Below, piece after piece: positions 57,029 through 64,000 of a DNA stretch of 64,000 nt. The stretch's first letter is position 1. Every line of letters starts with the position of its first letter. A program made the position numbers and the translations under genes. This stretch comes from Phycisphaerales bacterium (GTDB lineage: Bacteria > Planctomycetota > Phycisphaerae > Phycisphaerales > UBA1924). The stretch is from contig JAHDXL010000007.1 of the NCBI GenBank assembly GCA_023382935.1, positions 62,001-126,000 of the forward strand. The letters are read 5' to 3'. The notes below the pieces were generated by a model. That model searched no databases, was not told where the DNA came from, and saw only the letters and a program-made list of their open reading frames with translations.

Positions 57029-58081
57029 CTACCGACCCTTCAGCGAAACCACCACGATCACCAGCACCACCACCAGCGCCAGCCCGACTCCGGCGCCAAT
57101 CTTCGCCCAGTTGCCTCCGCCCGTCCGTTCGGCCATCGGTATCACGTTCCCCCGACTGCTCACCAGTCCCGTCAGCACCACCCCAGCCGATTGCCCCGCC
57201 TCCGTCTGCCCCGCGAACACCCGCATCGCGCCCATCTCGCTGGCCTGCATCCCCTGCGCCGAAAGCCCGATCGCACTCGCGCTCCCCGCGTTCTCCGGCA
57301 CCAGCACCGACAGCGCCGATGTCGGCGCTACCGACCCGAACTCCAACGCCACCCTGTCCCCCGACACCGGAACCTCATACGAATACCGGAACGTCACCCG
57401 CTCGGGCATCAGCGGCATCTGCACCCCCAGCACCCCGCCCTCGAACGCCGTGCAACACCACCCGTGAAAACCCGCGTCCAGGTTCACTCGGTCCGCCCCC
57501 GCCGGAAGCGCCAGCCGCACCGTCGTCCGATTCCCACGTCCATCCACCGGCCCTCCCAGCCAGGTGCGATCGCCCATGTTCTCCACCACCACCGTCTCCG
57601 ACACCACCACGCTCTGCGCCCCGGGAGAAGCGATCGCCTGCCGCATCGCCACCCGCCACGTTGGCTCCGTCTCCGTCACGTCATACACCGTGATATCTAT
57701 GGACGCGTTCGGGTTCTCCGCCGTCATCTCCGGTCCAAACTCCTGGTATGTCACCCCCGCAAACCCGATCTGCACCAGAGGTCGAACCCCGATCGCCACC
57801 GGAACATCCGTCACCATCACCATCCCGTTCTCATCCAGCAGCGCATTCACCTGCCTGATCGGCTGCCCCCGGTGCATCAACTGCACGCTGATCGCCGCGC
57901 CGCCCGGAGAGCTCCCCTCCTTCGTCCCCTGCGTCGCGCGCACCATCAAACTGCCCTTCGGCCCCAGGTCGAGCATGCGCTGAATCTCCGGCGGCAGCAC
58001 CTCCTGCGCCACACTCACGCCACATGCGCACACCAACCAGGCCGCCCCCAGCCACGCCATCCATCGCATCGCTCGACGCAT
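57029..58081 (-). CDS. Exported membrane-anchored protein of unknown function in the ccm operon
   Basis: A 350-residue protein with a signal peptide (about 1-25, ending VSVAQE) and a C-terminal helix (GAGVGLALVVVLVIVVVSL) followed by KGR. The exposed part is beta-rich, first resembling a carboxypeptidase-regulatory-like sandwich, and contains an adjacent Cys pair in FHGWCCTAF. I recognise no ccm family. It lies between ccmF and ccmA with gaps of 12 and 18 bases, so it is co-transcribed. It could stand in for the missing CcmH/CcmI functions, but that is inference. Confidence 0.7.
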   Translation of the reverse strand: MRRAMRWMAWLGAAWLVCACGVSVAQEVLPPEIQRMLDLGPKGSLMVRATQGTKEGSSPGGAAISVQLMHRGQPIRQVNALLDENGMVMVTDVPVAIGVRPLVQIGFAGVTYQEFGPEMTAENPNASIDITVYDVTETEPTWRVAMRQAIASPGAQSVVVSETVVVENMGDRTWLGGPVDGRGNRTTVRLALPAGADRVNLDAGFHGWCCTAFEGGVLGVQMPLMPERVTFRYSYEVPVSGDRVALEFGSVAPTSALSVLVPENAGSASAIGLSAQGMQASEMGAMRVFAGQTEAGQSAGVVLTGLVSSRGNVIPMAERTGGGNWAKIGAGVGLALVVVLVIVVVSLKGR

Positions 58082-58093
58082 CCCGGTCTCCGT

Positions 58094-60076
58094 TCATCCG
58101 CGCGAGCCGGCAGCGCTCCACGCGCCTGACGGCTCGACCTCTGCCACGCTCGCCCGCCGCGAAACACTCCGCGCCGGTCGCGGCAGCATAGACCCCGCCC
58201 CGCCCAGCGCCATCAGACCCGCGCCCGCCCAGATCCAACTCGTCAGCGGGTTCACGTGCACCGCGATTGACGCAGCCGTCCCGCCCACCGTCCATCCCAA
58301 CAGCGCCACAGACACGTCCTCGTCCAGCCCCGATCGCACCGACACTTCCGTCGAGGCCTCCCTGAACCGCTCATAAAACCTCTGCTGAGGCCGCAACTCC
58401 GCTTCACGTCCGTCTCCACGCCGTACCCGCACCACTGCCTCGCCGGCCTCCCATCCCTCTCCACGCACCCTCCGCAACTCCTCCAGCACCAGCGTGTACT
58501 GCCCGATCGTCACCGACTCGCCCGGCCCCAGCCGTGTCGTCGTCTGCTCCGCAAACACGCTCGACCCCGCCACCCCTGTTGCCAGCAGCCCCATTCCCAC
58601 ATGCGCCGCCAGACTCCAGCACCGGCCGCTCCCGCCCGACCCGCGGATGTTCGGGCGGGGGGTTCGGCTTCCTCCCGCCGTTCTCCACCCCTCAAACCCC
58701 GCGCTGCCCACCACCATCCCGCACACACCCGCACACGCCATGAATCGCCAATCGATCAATCCCGTCACCGCGGCCGCTACCACCGCCCCCGCCGCGCCGC
58801 CGGCCATCCACCACGCACGCGCCGCGCGTGCCTCTCGCGCCAACTCCGCCGCACCCATCAACCCCATCAGCACCACCGCCAGCGGCAGCACCGTGCGCCC
58901 GTAATACGCCGGGCCCACGATCGCCGCATCACCCGTCGCGCCGCTCAGCAATGGCAGCACCGTTCCCGCCAGCGTGGCGCCTGCCATCGCCACCAGCACC
59001 CACAGACCCGCGTGAATCACTCCCTCCACGCTCCACGCGCGGATCGCGCCGCCGCTCAACGCCTTTCGCCGCGCCACCAGCACCGACGCCCCGCCTCCGC
59101 CCACGCCCGCGAGCAGCCCGAAAAACGCCAGCCCCACGCTCGATTGCGCAAACGCATGCACCGACTGCAACAGCCCGCTCCGCGTCAGCGCCGTTCCCAG
59201 CACACACAGGGAAAACGTCCCCACCGAAAGCCACGCCACCCAGCCCGAAAACCCGCCGTGCTTCCGATGCGCCACCATCGCATGCACCAGCGCCAGCCCC
59301 GTCAGCCACGGCGCCAGCGACGCGTTCTCCACCGGATCCCACGCCCAGTATCCGCCCCAGCCCAGTTCCACATACGCCCACCACGCCCCCAGCGCCATCC
59401 CCAGCGAAAGACACACCCAGGCAAAAATCGCCCACCGCCGCAACTCAAGTGTCTGGCGGATGACTGGACCGGTCCGCGTCGTGCCGGCAATGTCGGTCTT
59501 CGAACGTTGCTGCACCAACCCACCGAAGACCATCGCCATCGGCACCGCAAACCCCGCATACCCCATGAACAACAGCGGGGGATGCAGCGCCATCGCCCAG
59601 TGCCGCAGCATCGGGTTCATTCCCGAGCCGTCCATCGACCCCGCCCGTGTTTCGAACGGGTTGGCCGCGAACACCAGCAGCCCCGCGAAGAAAACCACGA
59701 TGCCTCCCAGCACCGCCACGCTCACGCCCTCGCGCGCCCTCCACGCATGCACGCTGCTCATCAGCGCCAGCATCAGCGCCCACAGCAGGATGCTCCCCTC
59801 CTGCCCGGCCCAGAAAGCGCTCAACCGGGCCAGCACGCCCAGCGACCGATCCGTGTGCGCAAACACGTATGCATTCGTGAAATCGTGCGACAACAGCATC
59901 CACGCCAGCAACGCCGACGCGCCTAGGAGCAACGCGGCGCCGAGCACCGTCGCGCCCCGCGCCCGCGCCAGCCAGCGTTCTTCGCCCGTCTGCCACGCCG
60001 CCAGCCCGCTTGCCGCCGCCCCCGCCCACGCGACCGTCGCTCCGCTTAGGCACAAACTGCCCAGCAACCCGGTCAC
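58094..60076 (-). CDS. ccmF: Cytochrome c heme lyase CcmF
   Basis: A 660-residue, multi-helix membrane protein that joins heme to apocytochrome c. It has the WWD motif (WGGYWAWDPVENASLAPWL) and conserved histidines in MALHPPLLFMGY and VHAMVAHRKHGG. The periplasmic C-terminal domain is typical (TIGQYTLVLEEL). GTG 60076 overlaps the ccmE stop (GTGA) and begins the first helix; longer starts would extend into ccmE. Confidence 0.95.
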   Translation of the reverse strand: MTGLLGSLCLSGATVAWAGAAASGLAAWQTGEERWLARARGATVLGAALLLGASALLAWMLLSHDFTNAYVFAHTDRSLGVLARLSAFWAGQEGSILLWALMLALMSSVHAWRAREGVSVAVLGGIVVFFAGLLVFAANPFETRAGSMDGSGMNPMLRHWAMALHPPLLFMGYAGFAVPMAMVFGGLVQQRSKTDIAGTTRTGPVIRQTLELRRWAIFAWVCLSLGMALGAWWAYVELGWGGYWAWDPVENASLAPWLTGLALVHAMVAHRKHGGFSGWVAWLSVGTFSLCVLGTALTRSGLLQSVHAFAQSSVGLAFFGLLAGVGGGGASVLVARRKALSGGAIRAWSVEGVIHAGLWVLVAMAGATLAGTVLPLLSGATGDAAIVGPAYYGRTVLPLAVVLMGLMGAAELAREARAARAWWMAGGAAGAVVAAAVTGLIDWRFMACAGVCGMVVGSAGFEGWRTAGGSRTPRPNIRGSGGSGRCWSLAAHVGMGLLATGVAGSSVFAEQTTTRLGPGESVTIGQYTLVLEELRRVRGEGWEAGEAVVRVRRGDGREAELRPQQRFYERFREASTEVSVRSGLDEDVSVALLGWTVGGTAASIAVHVNPLTSWIWAGAGLMALGGAGSMLPRPARSVSRRASVAEVEPSGAWSAAGSRG

Positions 60077-60468
60077 GGCACCGGCTCCGAACGGCTCTGA
60101 TACTTGCTGGCGCACTTGGTGAGCAGCACGTCGGCCACGAAGACCCCGTCCGCGCTCAGCGACCCCTCGACGATCACCTCGCGTCCTTCCTCAAACATGT
60201 CCGGGATCGCGCCCTCATACCGCACCGGCATGCCCGCGCCGCCCCCAGACATCTCGAATCGGGCCCAAAGCCCCACCCGGTCCATCTCCACCGACCCCTT
60301 ACGCACCACCCCGTGCACCCGCACCCGCTGCCCGACTCGCTCCTCCATGCAGGTCGCTACGTCGACGTAGTACACCCATCCGCCCCGCGCGCCCGCATAC
60401 CCCAGGTACGCCACGCTCAACGCGATCGCGCCCACGCCGACCAACAGTTTCCCCGGTCGAATCCCCAT
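60073..60468 (-). CDS. ccmE: Heme chaperone CcmE, cysteine (CxxxY) variant
   Basis: A 131-residue protein with one N-terminal anchor helix (LLVGVGAIALSVAYLGYAG) and an OB-fold. In classic CcmE heme binds covalently to His in the HxxxY motif near the C-terminus; here the matching segment is LLTKCASKY, with Cys119 and Tyr123. The CxxxY form is known from 'System I*' in sulfate reducers and archaea, usually without CcmH. Consistent with that, no ccmH or ccmI is found here. It heads the ccm operon. ATG 60468 is chosen over GTG 60474. Confidence 0.92.
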   Translation of the reverse strand: MGIRPGKLLVGVGAIALSVAYLGYAGARGGWVYYVDVATCMEERVGQRVRVHGVVRKGSVEMDRVGLWARFEMSGGGAGMPVRYEGAIPDMFEEGREVIVEGSLSADGVFVADVLLTKCASKYQSRSEPVP

Positions 60469-60695
60469 GCGCACTCAAGGCCTCGCCCACACTTGAGCAA
60501 TGCCGATGCCACCCACACCCCTCCCAGTCGGCCTCGCCAGGTCTACAACCGCCCTCAACACCCGCCGGACGCGCCGAGCACGAGGCTTCAGCGCCTCGCC
60601 CGTGCCAAGAAAACGCCAAATCTTCCCCTATTCTCATAATTGAGACGGGAAAGGTCCGAGATCTACCCAAATATGAGAACTGTATCCAGAATGCC

Positions 60696-61547
60696 TCAAT
60701 AGTCGTGACACGACAGGCACAGCGCGCTGCGCATGTTGCTCATCACCAGCAACCCATCATGCTGGCTGAACACGCTGTGACACGAGCCGCACCCCACCGT
60801 TCCGTCGAACAGCCTCACTCGCTTGTCCAGCGACTGTACCGGCTTCAGCGGGATCGCATCCCGTCCTTTCCTCGCCTTGTAGGACACCCCGATCGGGTGC
60901 TCCTGCCGACTCCCATGCTCGAACAGATCCCCCGTTCGCCGTTCACCCACCTTGGTTGCGGTGGACCCGTCGTGACACTCGAGGCAACCCTGCGACTCGG
61001 CGTCGATCCGCTCAAAGCCACCCCGGGACATCGCCGGCCGTGGGTTCTCGTGCGGTCCGCGACGCTCCCATTGCAGGTGCGCTTTGCCCACCCCCATCGC
61101 ATGGGCGTCACGCGAACCGGCGAAGGTGCGCTCGTGGCATTGCACGCAAAGCCCCGCCGATGAGGCAATCCCCCCACGCAGCATCGGATCGCCCGAAGCG
61201 CGAGCCTGGGAGTGCAGGGCCGAACTCGAGTCATCGTGACAGGTCACGCAGGTCATCGTCCCATTCTGGAGAGGAAGCGAACTGGGCACCTGCATGTTCG
61301 CCCGCACGTTCACGGGGTGAGAGAACGTCGCGCTCGGTACGTGGCAGCCGTTGCAGTTGGAGTCGGTCCAGGGAAGTGACCCGGTCCCGCCCATCATGCT
61401 GCCTCCGGGGATTGCCTCGGGCCGCTCCGCCTGGGCAGGGCGGGTCGCCAGCAAGCCCCCTAGTCCGGAGAGGATCCCGACCGCCCAGACTCGCGCCAGC
61501 AGGTTGCCGCGCGAGCGCACCCTCAAACCGAATCTGAACAAGGTCAT
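60696..61547 (-). CDS. Hexaheme c-type cytochrome
   Basis: A 283-residue exported protein with a signal peptide (about 1-38, ending RPAQA). Six CxxCH heme sites: CNGCH, CVTCH, CVQCH, CLECH, CGSCH and CLSCH, the last near the C-terminus. Extra His residues (SHPVNV, EHPIGV) can serve as distal ligands. Similar to doubled-CxxCH cytochromes used in respiratory electron transfer. GGAGGAG supports ATG 61547. It is divergent from the tetraheme genes and 228 bases upstream of ccmE on the same strand. Confidence 0.92.
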   Translation of the reverse strand: MTLFRFGLRVRSRGNLLARVWAVGILSGLGGLLATRPAQAERPEAIPGGSMMGGTGSLPWTDSNCNGCHVPSATFSHPVNVRANMQVPSSLPLQNGTMTCVTCHDDSSSALHSQARASGDPMLRGGIASSAGLCVQCHERTFAGSRDAHAMGVGKAHLQWERRGPHENPRPAMSRGGFERIDAESQGCLECHDGSTATKVGERRTGDLFEHGSRQEHPIGVSYKARKGRDAIPLKPVQSLDKRVRLFDGTVGCGSCHSVFSQHDGLLVMSNMRSALCLSCHDY

Positions 61548-61630
61548 CCACTCCTCCTCACGCAATGCCCGACTTGGGGGGAGATTCGACGCGGAGGATG
61601 GGCGACTTGAGCCAACTGACACGAATTAAA

Positions 61631-61646
61631 CCACCAAAAACGGTGG
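61631..61646. promoter_or_regulatory. Inverted repeat upstream of the first tetraheme cytochrome gene
   Basis: CCACC-AAAAAC-GGTGG, a perfect 5-bp inverted repeat followed by ATGT, lies about 65 bases upstream of the sigma-54-like element at 61710. A near match, TCACC-CAAAACA-GGTGG, occurs at 62554. Both could bind the same activator. Confidence 0.5.
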
Positions 61647-61709
61647 ATGTCGTCCGATTCTTCTTCGGATCGTTGGCAGACCTCGGACCAGGCGCCTTAT
61701 TACAGATAT

Positions 61710-61725
61710 AGGCATGCGTATTGCA
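61710..61725 (+). promoter_or_regulatory. Sigma-54-like promoter of the first tetraheme gene
   Basis: AGGCATGCGTATTGCA matches the -24/-12 form TGGCAC-N5-TTGCA at most positions; the invariant GG (61711) and GC (61723) are 12 bases apart. Expected transcription start about 61735, giving a leader of about 110 bases that contains a GGCCGC/GCGGCC hairpin (61765-61781). Confidence 0.55.
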
Positions 61726-61845
61726 GTGGATTTGGGGAGTTACCCACTGGGTGACACAGACCTCGGCCGCTGCCTGCGGCCTGTAAACAGGGGTTTCGCC
61801 CCGGCACGGACGTGGAGCGAGTCTCCCCATCGTCGGAGGTTTGCC

Positions 61846-62496
61846 ATGCCAAAGAGCAGCCATGTGTTTGCGGCGATCGGCGTTCTGCTGAGTCTGGGCA
61901 ATCCCGCACGAGCCCAGTTCAACCCCATGGAGCAGCCGCGTGTCGGGGGGATCGTCGGTTCCAAACATGACTTCTCATCAATGGCCTGGTCGGGCGGCGA
62001 GATCTGCAAGCCCTGCCACACGCCTCACTTTGCGATGGCGAATCTGCCGCGTCTGTGGAACCACACCATGTCGTCGGCCACCTACACCCTGCACGATGGC
62101 TCGGGCGGGCAGGAAGACTTCGATGTGGGTACGCGCATGTGCTTGTCCTGCCACGATGGAACGGTGGCTCTGGACAGTTTTGGCGGGCAAGTTGGGTCCA
62201 GTTTCATCCCGGCGCGATTTCGACTTGGAACGGACCTGAGCGACGACCATCCGATCGGGGCCGAGGCTCAATATCCCCCGAGTCCTCAGCCGAGTTGGTG
62301 GGCCGGTGCCTTCCGCGACCCATCGCAGATCCCCGCGGCCCTTCCACTCAAGGAGTGGATTGATGGCGGCGGGCAGCCTCGCATGGTGGTCTCGTGCCTG
62401 TCGTGTCACAACCCGCACCGTCAGAGCGGGTATCCGCATCTGCTGAACATGCGGAACGTGGCCAGCGCAATCTGCCTGGGGTGCCACATCAAGTGA
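61846..62496 (+). CDS. Tetraheme c-type cytochrome
   Basis: A 216-residue exported protein. The signal peptide (MPKSSHVFAAIGVLLSLGNPARA) is followed by four CxxCH sites: CKPCH, CLSCH, CLSCH and CLGCH at the C-terminus. The mature start SKHDFSSMAWSGGEICKPCHTP repeats almost exactly in the protein at 62833, so they are paralogues. The HDFS...CxxCHTPH opening is typical of doubled-CxxCH cytochromes. GGAGG precedes ATG 61846. Likely function is electron transfer in the periplasm or at the surface. Confidence 0.93.
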   Translation: MPKSSHVFAAIGVLLSLGNPARAQFNPMEQPRVGGIVGSKHDFSSMAWSGGEICKPCHTPHFAMANLPRLWNHTMSSATYTLHDGSGGQEDFDVGTRMCLSCHDGTVALDSFGGQVGSSFIPARFRLGTDLSDDHPIGAEAQYPPSPQPSWWAGAFRDPSQIPAALPLKEWIDGGGQPRMVVSCLSCHNPHRQSGYPHLLNMRNVASAICLGCHIK

Positions 62497-62553
62497 GTGT
62501 CGTTCACCCGGGTTTCGTGCCGGAGATATGTCCTGCGCAGATGAGAGAAGGAA

Positions 62554-62570
62554 TCACCCAAAACAGGTGG
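62554..62570. promoter_or_regulatory. Inverted-repeat-like site upstream of the second tetraheme gene
   Basis: TCACC-CAAAACA-GGTGG (spacer seven) resembles the site at 61631 (CCACC-AAAAAC-GGTGG), including the A-rich centre and the trailing AT. It lies about 142 bases upstream of the sigma-54-like element at 62711. Confidence 0.45.
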
Positions 62571-62710
62571 ATTGTGCATGCATGTGAACGTGGGAAAGCA
62601 CGTCCTATTGATGAGAGGATTAGTGGGTCAACAATTCTCAAATCAGAGAGATGGGTCTGAAAAAGGGGCGTGGCGGAGGCCCCAGGGCGGGTAAGTCGCC
62701 AAAAGGACAT

Positions 62711-62726
62711 TGGCATCCGAGTTGCA
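62711..62726 (+). promoter_or_regulatory. Sigma-54-like promoter of the second tetraheme gene
   Basis: TGGCATCCGAGTTGCA is a strong match to TGGCAC-N5-TTGCA, with GG at 62712 and GC at 62724, 12 bases apart. Expected start about 62736, leaving a leader near 97 bases, similar to the first tetraheme gene. Confidence 0.65.
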
Positions 62727-62832
62727 TGATGGATCTGTCGGACTGGAACGGTGCCGGCAACGAGAAGCGGGAACAGGCACCCAACAACAAACCCTTGGAA
62801 GTTCGCAAGCAGTATGAGAAAGAGGTGTGACA

Positions 62833-63423
62833 ATGAAGGCCAAATCCGTGTTAATGTCCGCAGCGGTCGCCCTGCTGGCTTCGGGTGCAAGCGCCCAAAT
62901 CGTCGGTTCGGCGCATGACTTCTCATCGATGGCATGGTCGGGCGGCGAAATCTGCAAACCCTGCCATACTCCGCACTTCGCGATGCCGGGCCTGCCGCGC
63001 CTGTGGAACCACGAGATGTCGACGGCGACCTACACGATGCATGACGCAGCCGGCACTCAGGACGACCTGGACGAACGCAGCCGCCTGTGCCTGTCCTGCC
63101 ACGACGGAACGGTGGCGCTGGACAGCTACGGCGGGATGACGGGCACCAGCTACATCCCGTCATCGGCGAACATCGGGACCGACCTGACGAATGACCACCC
63201 GATCGGTGCGGACGCGATCTATCCGGACACCTCGACACGCTTCCATCCCCCGAGCAGCCTGCCGTCCTCGATGCGCCTGCGTCCATGGACGGACTCGAGC
63301 GGCGTGACGCGCAACGTGGTGTCGTGCGGCACGTGCCATACGGCCCACAACCGTGGCTTCCCGCACATGCTGAACATCAGCAACTCGGCGTCGGCCCTGT
63401 GCCTGGCGTGCCACATCAAGTGA
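62833..63423 (+). CDS. Tetraheme c-type cytochrome, paralogue of the preceding one
   Basis: A 196-residue exported protein with signal peptide (MKAKSVLMSAAVALLASGASA) and four heme sites: CKPCH, CLSCH, CGTCH and CLACH. It shares blocks with the gene at 61846 (HDFSSMAWSGGEICKPCHTP, PRLWNH, CLSCHDGTVALDS, DHPIGA and the CHIK end). It lacks about 20 residues near the third heme. The two arose by tandem duplication. A strong terminator follows. Confidence 0.93.
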   Translation: MKAKSVLMSAAVALLASGASAQIVGSAHDFSSMAWSGGEICKPCHTPHFAMPGLPRLWNHEMSTATYTMHDAAGTQDDLDERSRLCLSCHDGTVALDSYGGMTGTSYIPSSANIGTDLTNDHPIGADAIYPDTSTRFHPPSSLPSSMRLRPWTDSSGVTRNVVSCGTCHTAHNRGFPHMLNISNSASALCLACHIK

Positions 63424-63465
63424 GTTGATTCCGTCGCCAGACGGGTGAAAGCCGATAGGCTTGGG

Positions 63466-63516
63466 GCCGCCCGCGGCAGACCTTACGAGGTCGCCCTGCG
63501 GGCGGCTTTCTTTTTT
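63466..63516 (+). terminator. Intrinsic terminator after the second tetraheme gene
   Basis: A perfect 9-bp stem GCCGCCCGC (63466-63474) / GCGGGCGGC (63498-63506) is followed by TTTCTTTTTT. It lies 43 bases after the cytochrome stop codon. Confidence 0.9.
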
Positions 63517-63632
63517 GCGCCCCGATCCAGTCCCTTCCAGCAGTGACTTGGGGTGCTGCGCGAGCCTGAGCCGATGGACAAGGGCAGGAAGACACCCCGG
63601 TTGACCAGGGGAGTTTGCGCAGATTCACGCAA

Positions 63633-63648
63633 TGGCACGGGATTTGAT
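63633..63648 (+). promoter_or_regulatory. Sigma-54-like promoter of the lipoprotein gene
   Basis: TGGCACGGGATTTGAT has a perfect -24 half (TGGCACG) and a -12 half TTGAT in place of TTGCA. GG at 63634 and GA at 63646 are 12 bases apart. Expected start about 63658, 23 bases before the ATG. Confidence 0.55.
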
Positions 63649-63680
63649 AACCTCTTTGTCAGCAATTCGGGGAGCCGCAG

Positions 63681-64000
63681 ATGAATGGATGCAGAGGAAG
63701 ATTCTGGAGCGTCGCGGGCCGATTGATGTTGGGGCTGTGCCTTTCGGCACTGTTGGGTGCCGGGGTCGGCTGCGAAACGGCCCAGAAGCCGAAGACTGAA
63801 AAGACCGGGGTGAGCGGGAGTTACGCGTTCTGGCCCTTTGGCAACATCGAGCCACGGGTGCAGTACGTCCGAACCTACGCCACGGCGTTTGATCTGACCA
63901 ACAAGAAGCAGTCGGCCTTTGACAAGGCAGTCTTCGGCGATGAGAACACTCCGGCCACTGCGATCAACAAGCCCTACGGCGTGGAGGCGAAAGACGGGCG
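63681..64000 (+). CDS. Lipoprotein, probable NHL/six-bladed propeller protein, 3' end cut
   Basis: The first 106 residues of an exported lipoprotein; the lipobox GAGVGC places the acylated Cys at residue 31. The opening of the mature part, FWPFGNIEPRVQYVRTY, resembles the WP...PRIQYL start of NHL-type beta-propeller proteins that accompany multiheme cytochromes in other bacteria. The window edge removes the propeller, so the assignment is tentative. GGGGAG precedes the ATG. It follows the tetraheme genes and has its own sigma-54-like element. Confidence 0.6.
   Translation, partial: MNGCRGRFWSVAGRLMLGLCLSALLGAGVGCETAQKPKTEKTGVSGSYAFWPFGNIEPRVQYVRTYATAFDLTNKKQSAFDKAVFGDENTPATAINKPYGVEAKDG

Overview
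This 64 kb, GC-rich window looks like a planctomycete chromosome, most likely class Phycisphaerae. I infer this from the protein types rather than from any database search. The markers are type II/IV-pilin-like proteins (FTLIE at the N-terminus, one with the H-x9-DG type of C-terminus), a secreted protein ending in several dockerin-like repeats (the 'GC-type' dockerin seen in Phycisphaerales), a PEP-CTERM-like C-terminus, an FG-GAP/ASPIC protein, and an ytf/ribulokinase sugar module next to pyruvate:ferredoxin oxidoreductase.

Layout. 1-4.0 kb: the 5' part of thrS (minus), with a terminator-like hairpin in its leader. Next comes a cobalamin-riboswitch-like element on the plus strand, followed by a disturbed cluster: a Cys-rich secreted protein, a protein of unknown function with frameshift signs, and a MauE/DoxX-like membrane protein running in frame into a prepilin. 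4-11.3 kb: nrdR, an NfsA-type nitroreductase, a large secreted GxDxY-repeat protein, a lolD/lolC-type ABC pair (the ATPase carries a zinc-ribbon-like insert), and an arginase/agmatinase. 11.5-20.1 kb: prepilin, phosphate-binding-like dockerin protein, PilT ATPase, FG-GAP protein, glycine-rich RRM protein, PEP-CTERM protein.

20.4-32.7 kb: a complete chemotaxis-like system. The minus operon is cheA-cheW-mcp-cheR-cheD-HDOD-cheY-cheX-cheB. A divergent plus operon holds cheX, cheY and a FapA/DUF342 protein. No flagellar gene is present; the pilT and prepilin genes nearby make type IV pili one possible output. 32.7-38.1 kb: SRPBCC protein, SOUL-type lipoprotein, asnA, and a divergent orphan Eco57I-like adenine methyltransferase. 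38.2-43.3 kb: an ArsR-controlled RND efflux operon with a perfect 16-bp palindrome upstream. 43.5-48.1 kb: nifJ and a dihydroorotate-dehydrogenase-like gene. 48.4-54.8 kb: ribulokinase divergent from a four-gene YtfQRT-YjfF-type sugar transporter, with a 24-bp inverted repeat between them.

54.7-64 kb: a cytochrome module. A ccm operon (ccmE-ccmF-unknown-ccmA-ccmB-ccmC-ccmD) carries the Cys-type (CxxxY) CcmE of 'System I*'. Beside it lie a hexaheme cytochrome, two paralogous tetraheme cytochromes and the start of a lipoprotein resembling six-bladed propeller (NHL) proteins. Each of the three plus-strand genes has a sigma-54-like -24/-12 element, and both tetraheme genes also have a similar inverted repeat further upstream. 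This sigma-54-controlled multiheme module with its own maturation operon, and the Cys-rich/MauE-prepilin cluster near the left end, are the two places I would look first for something new.
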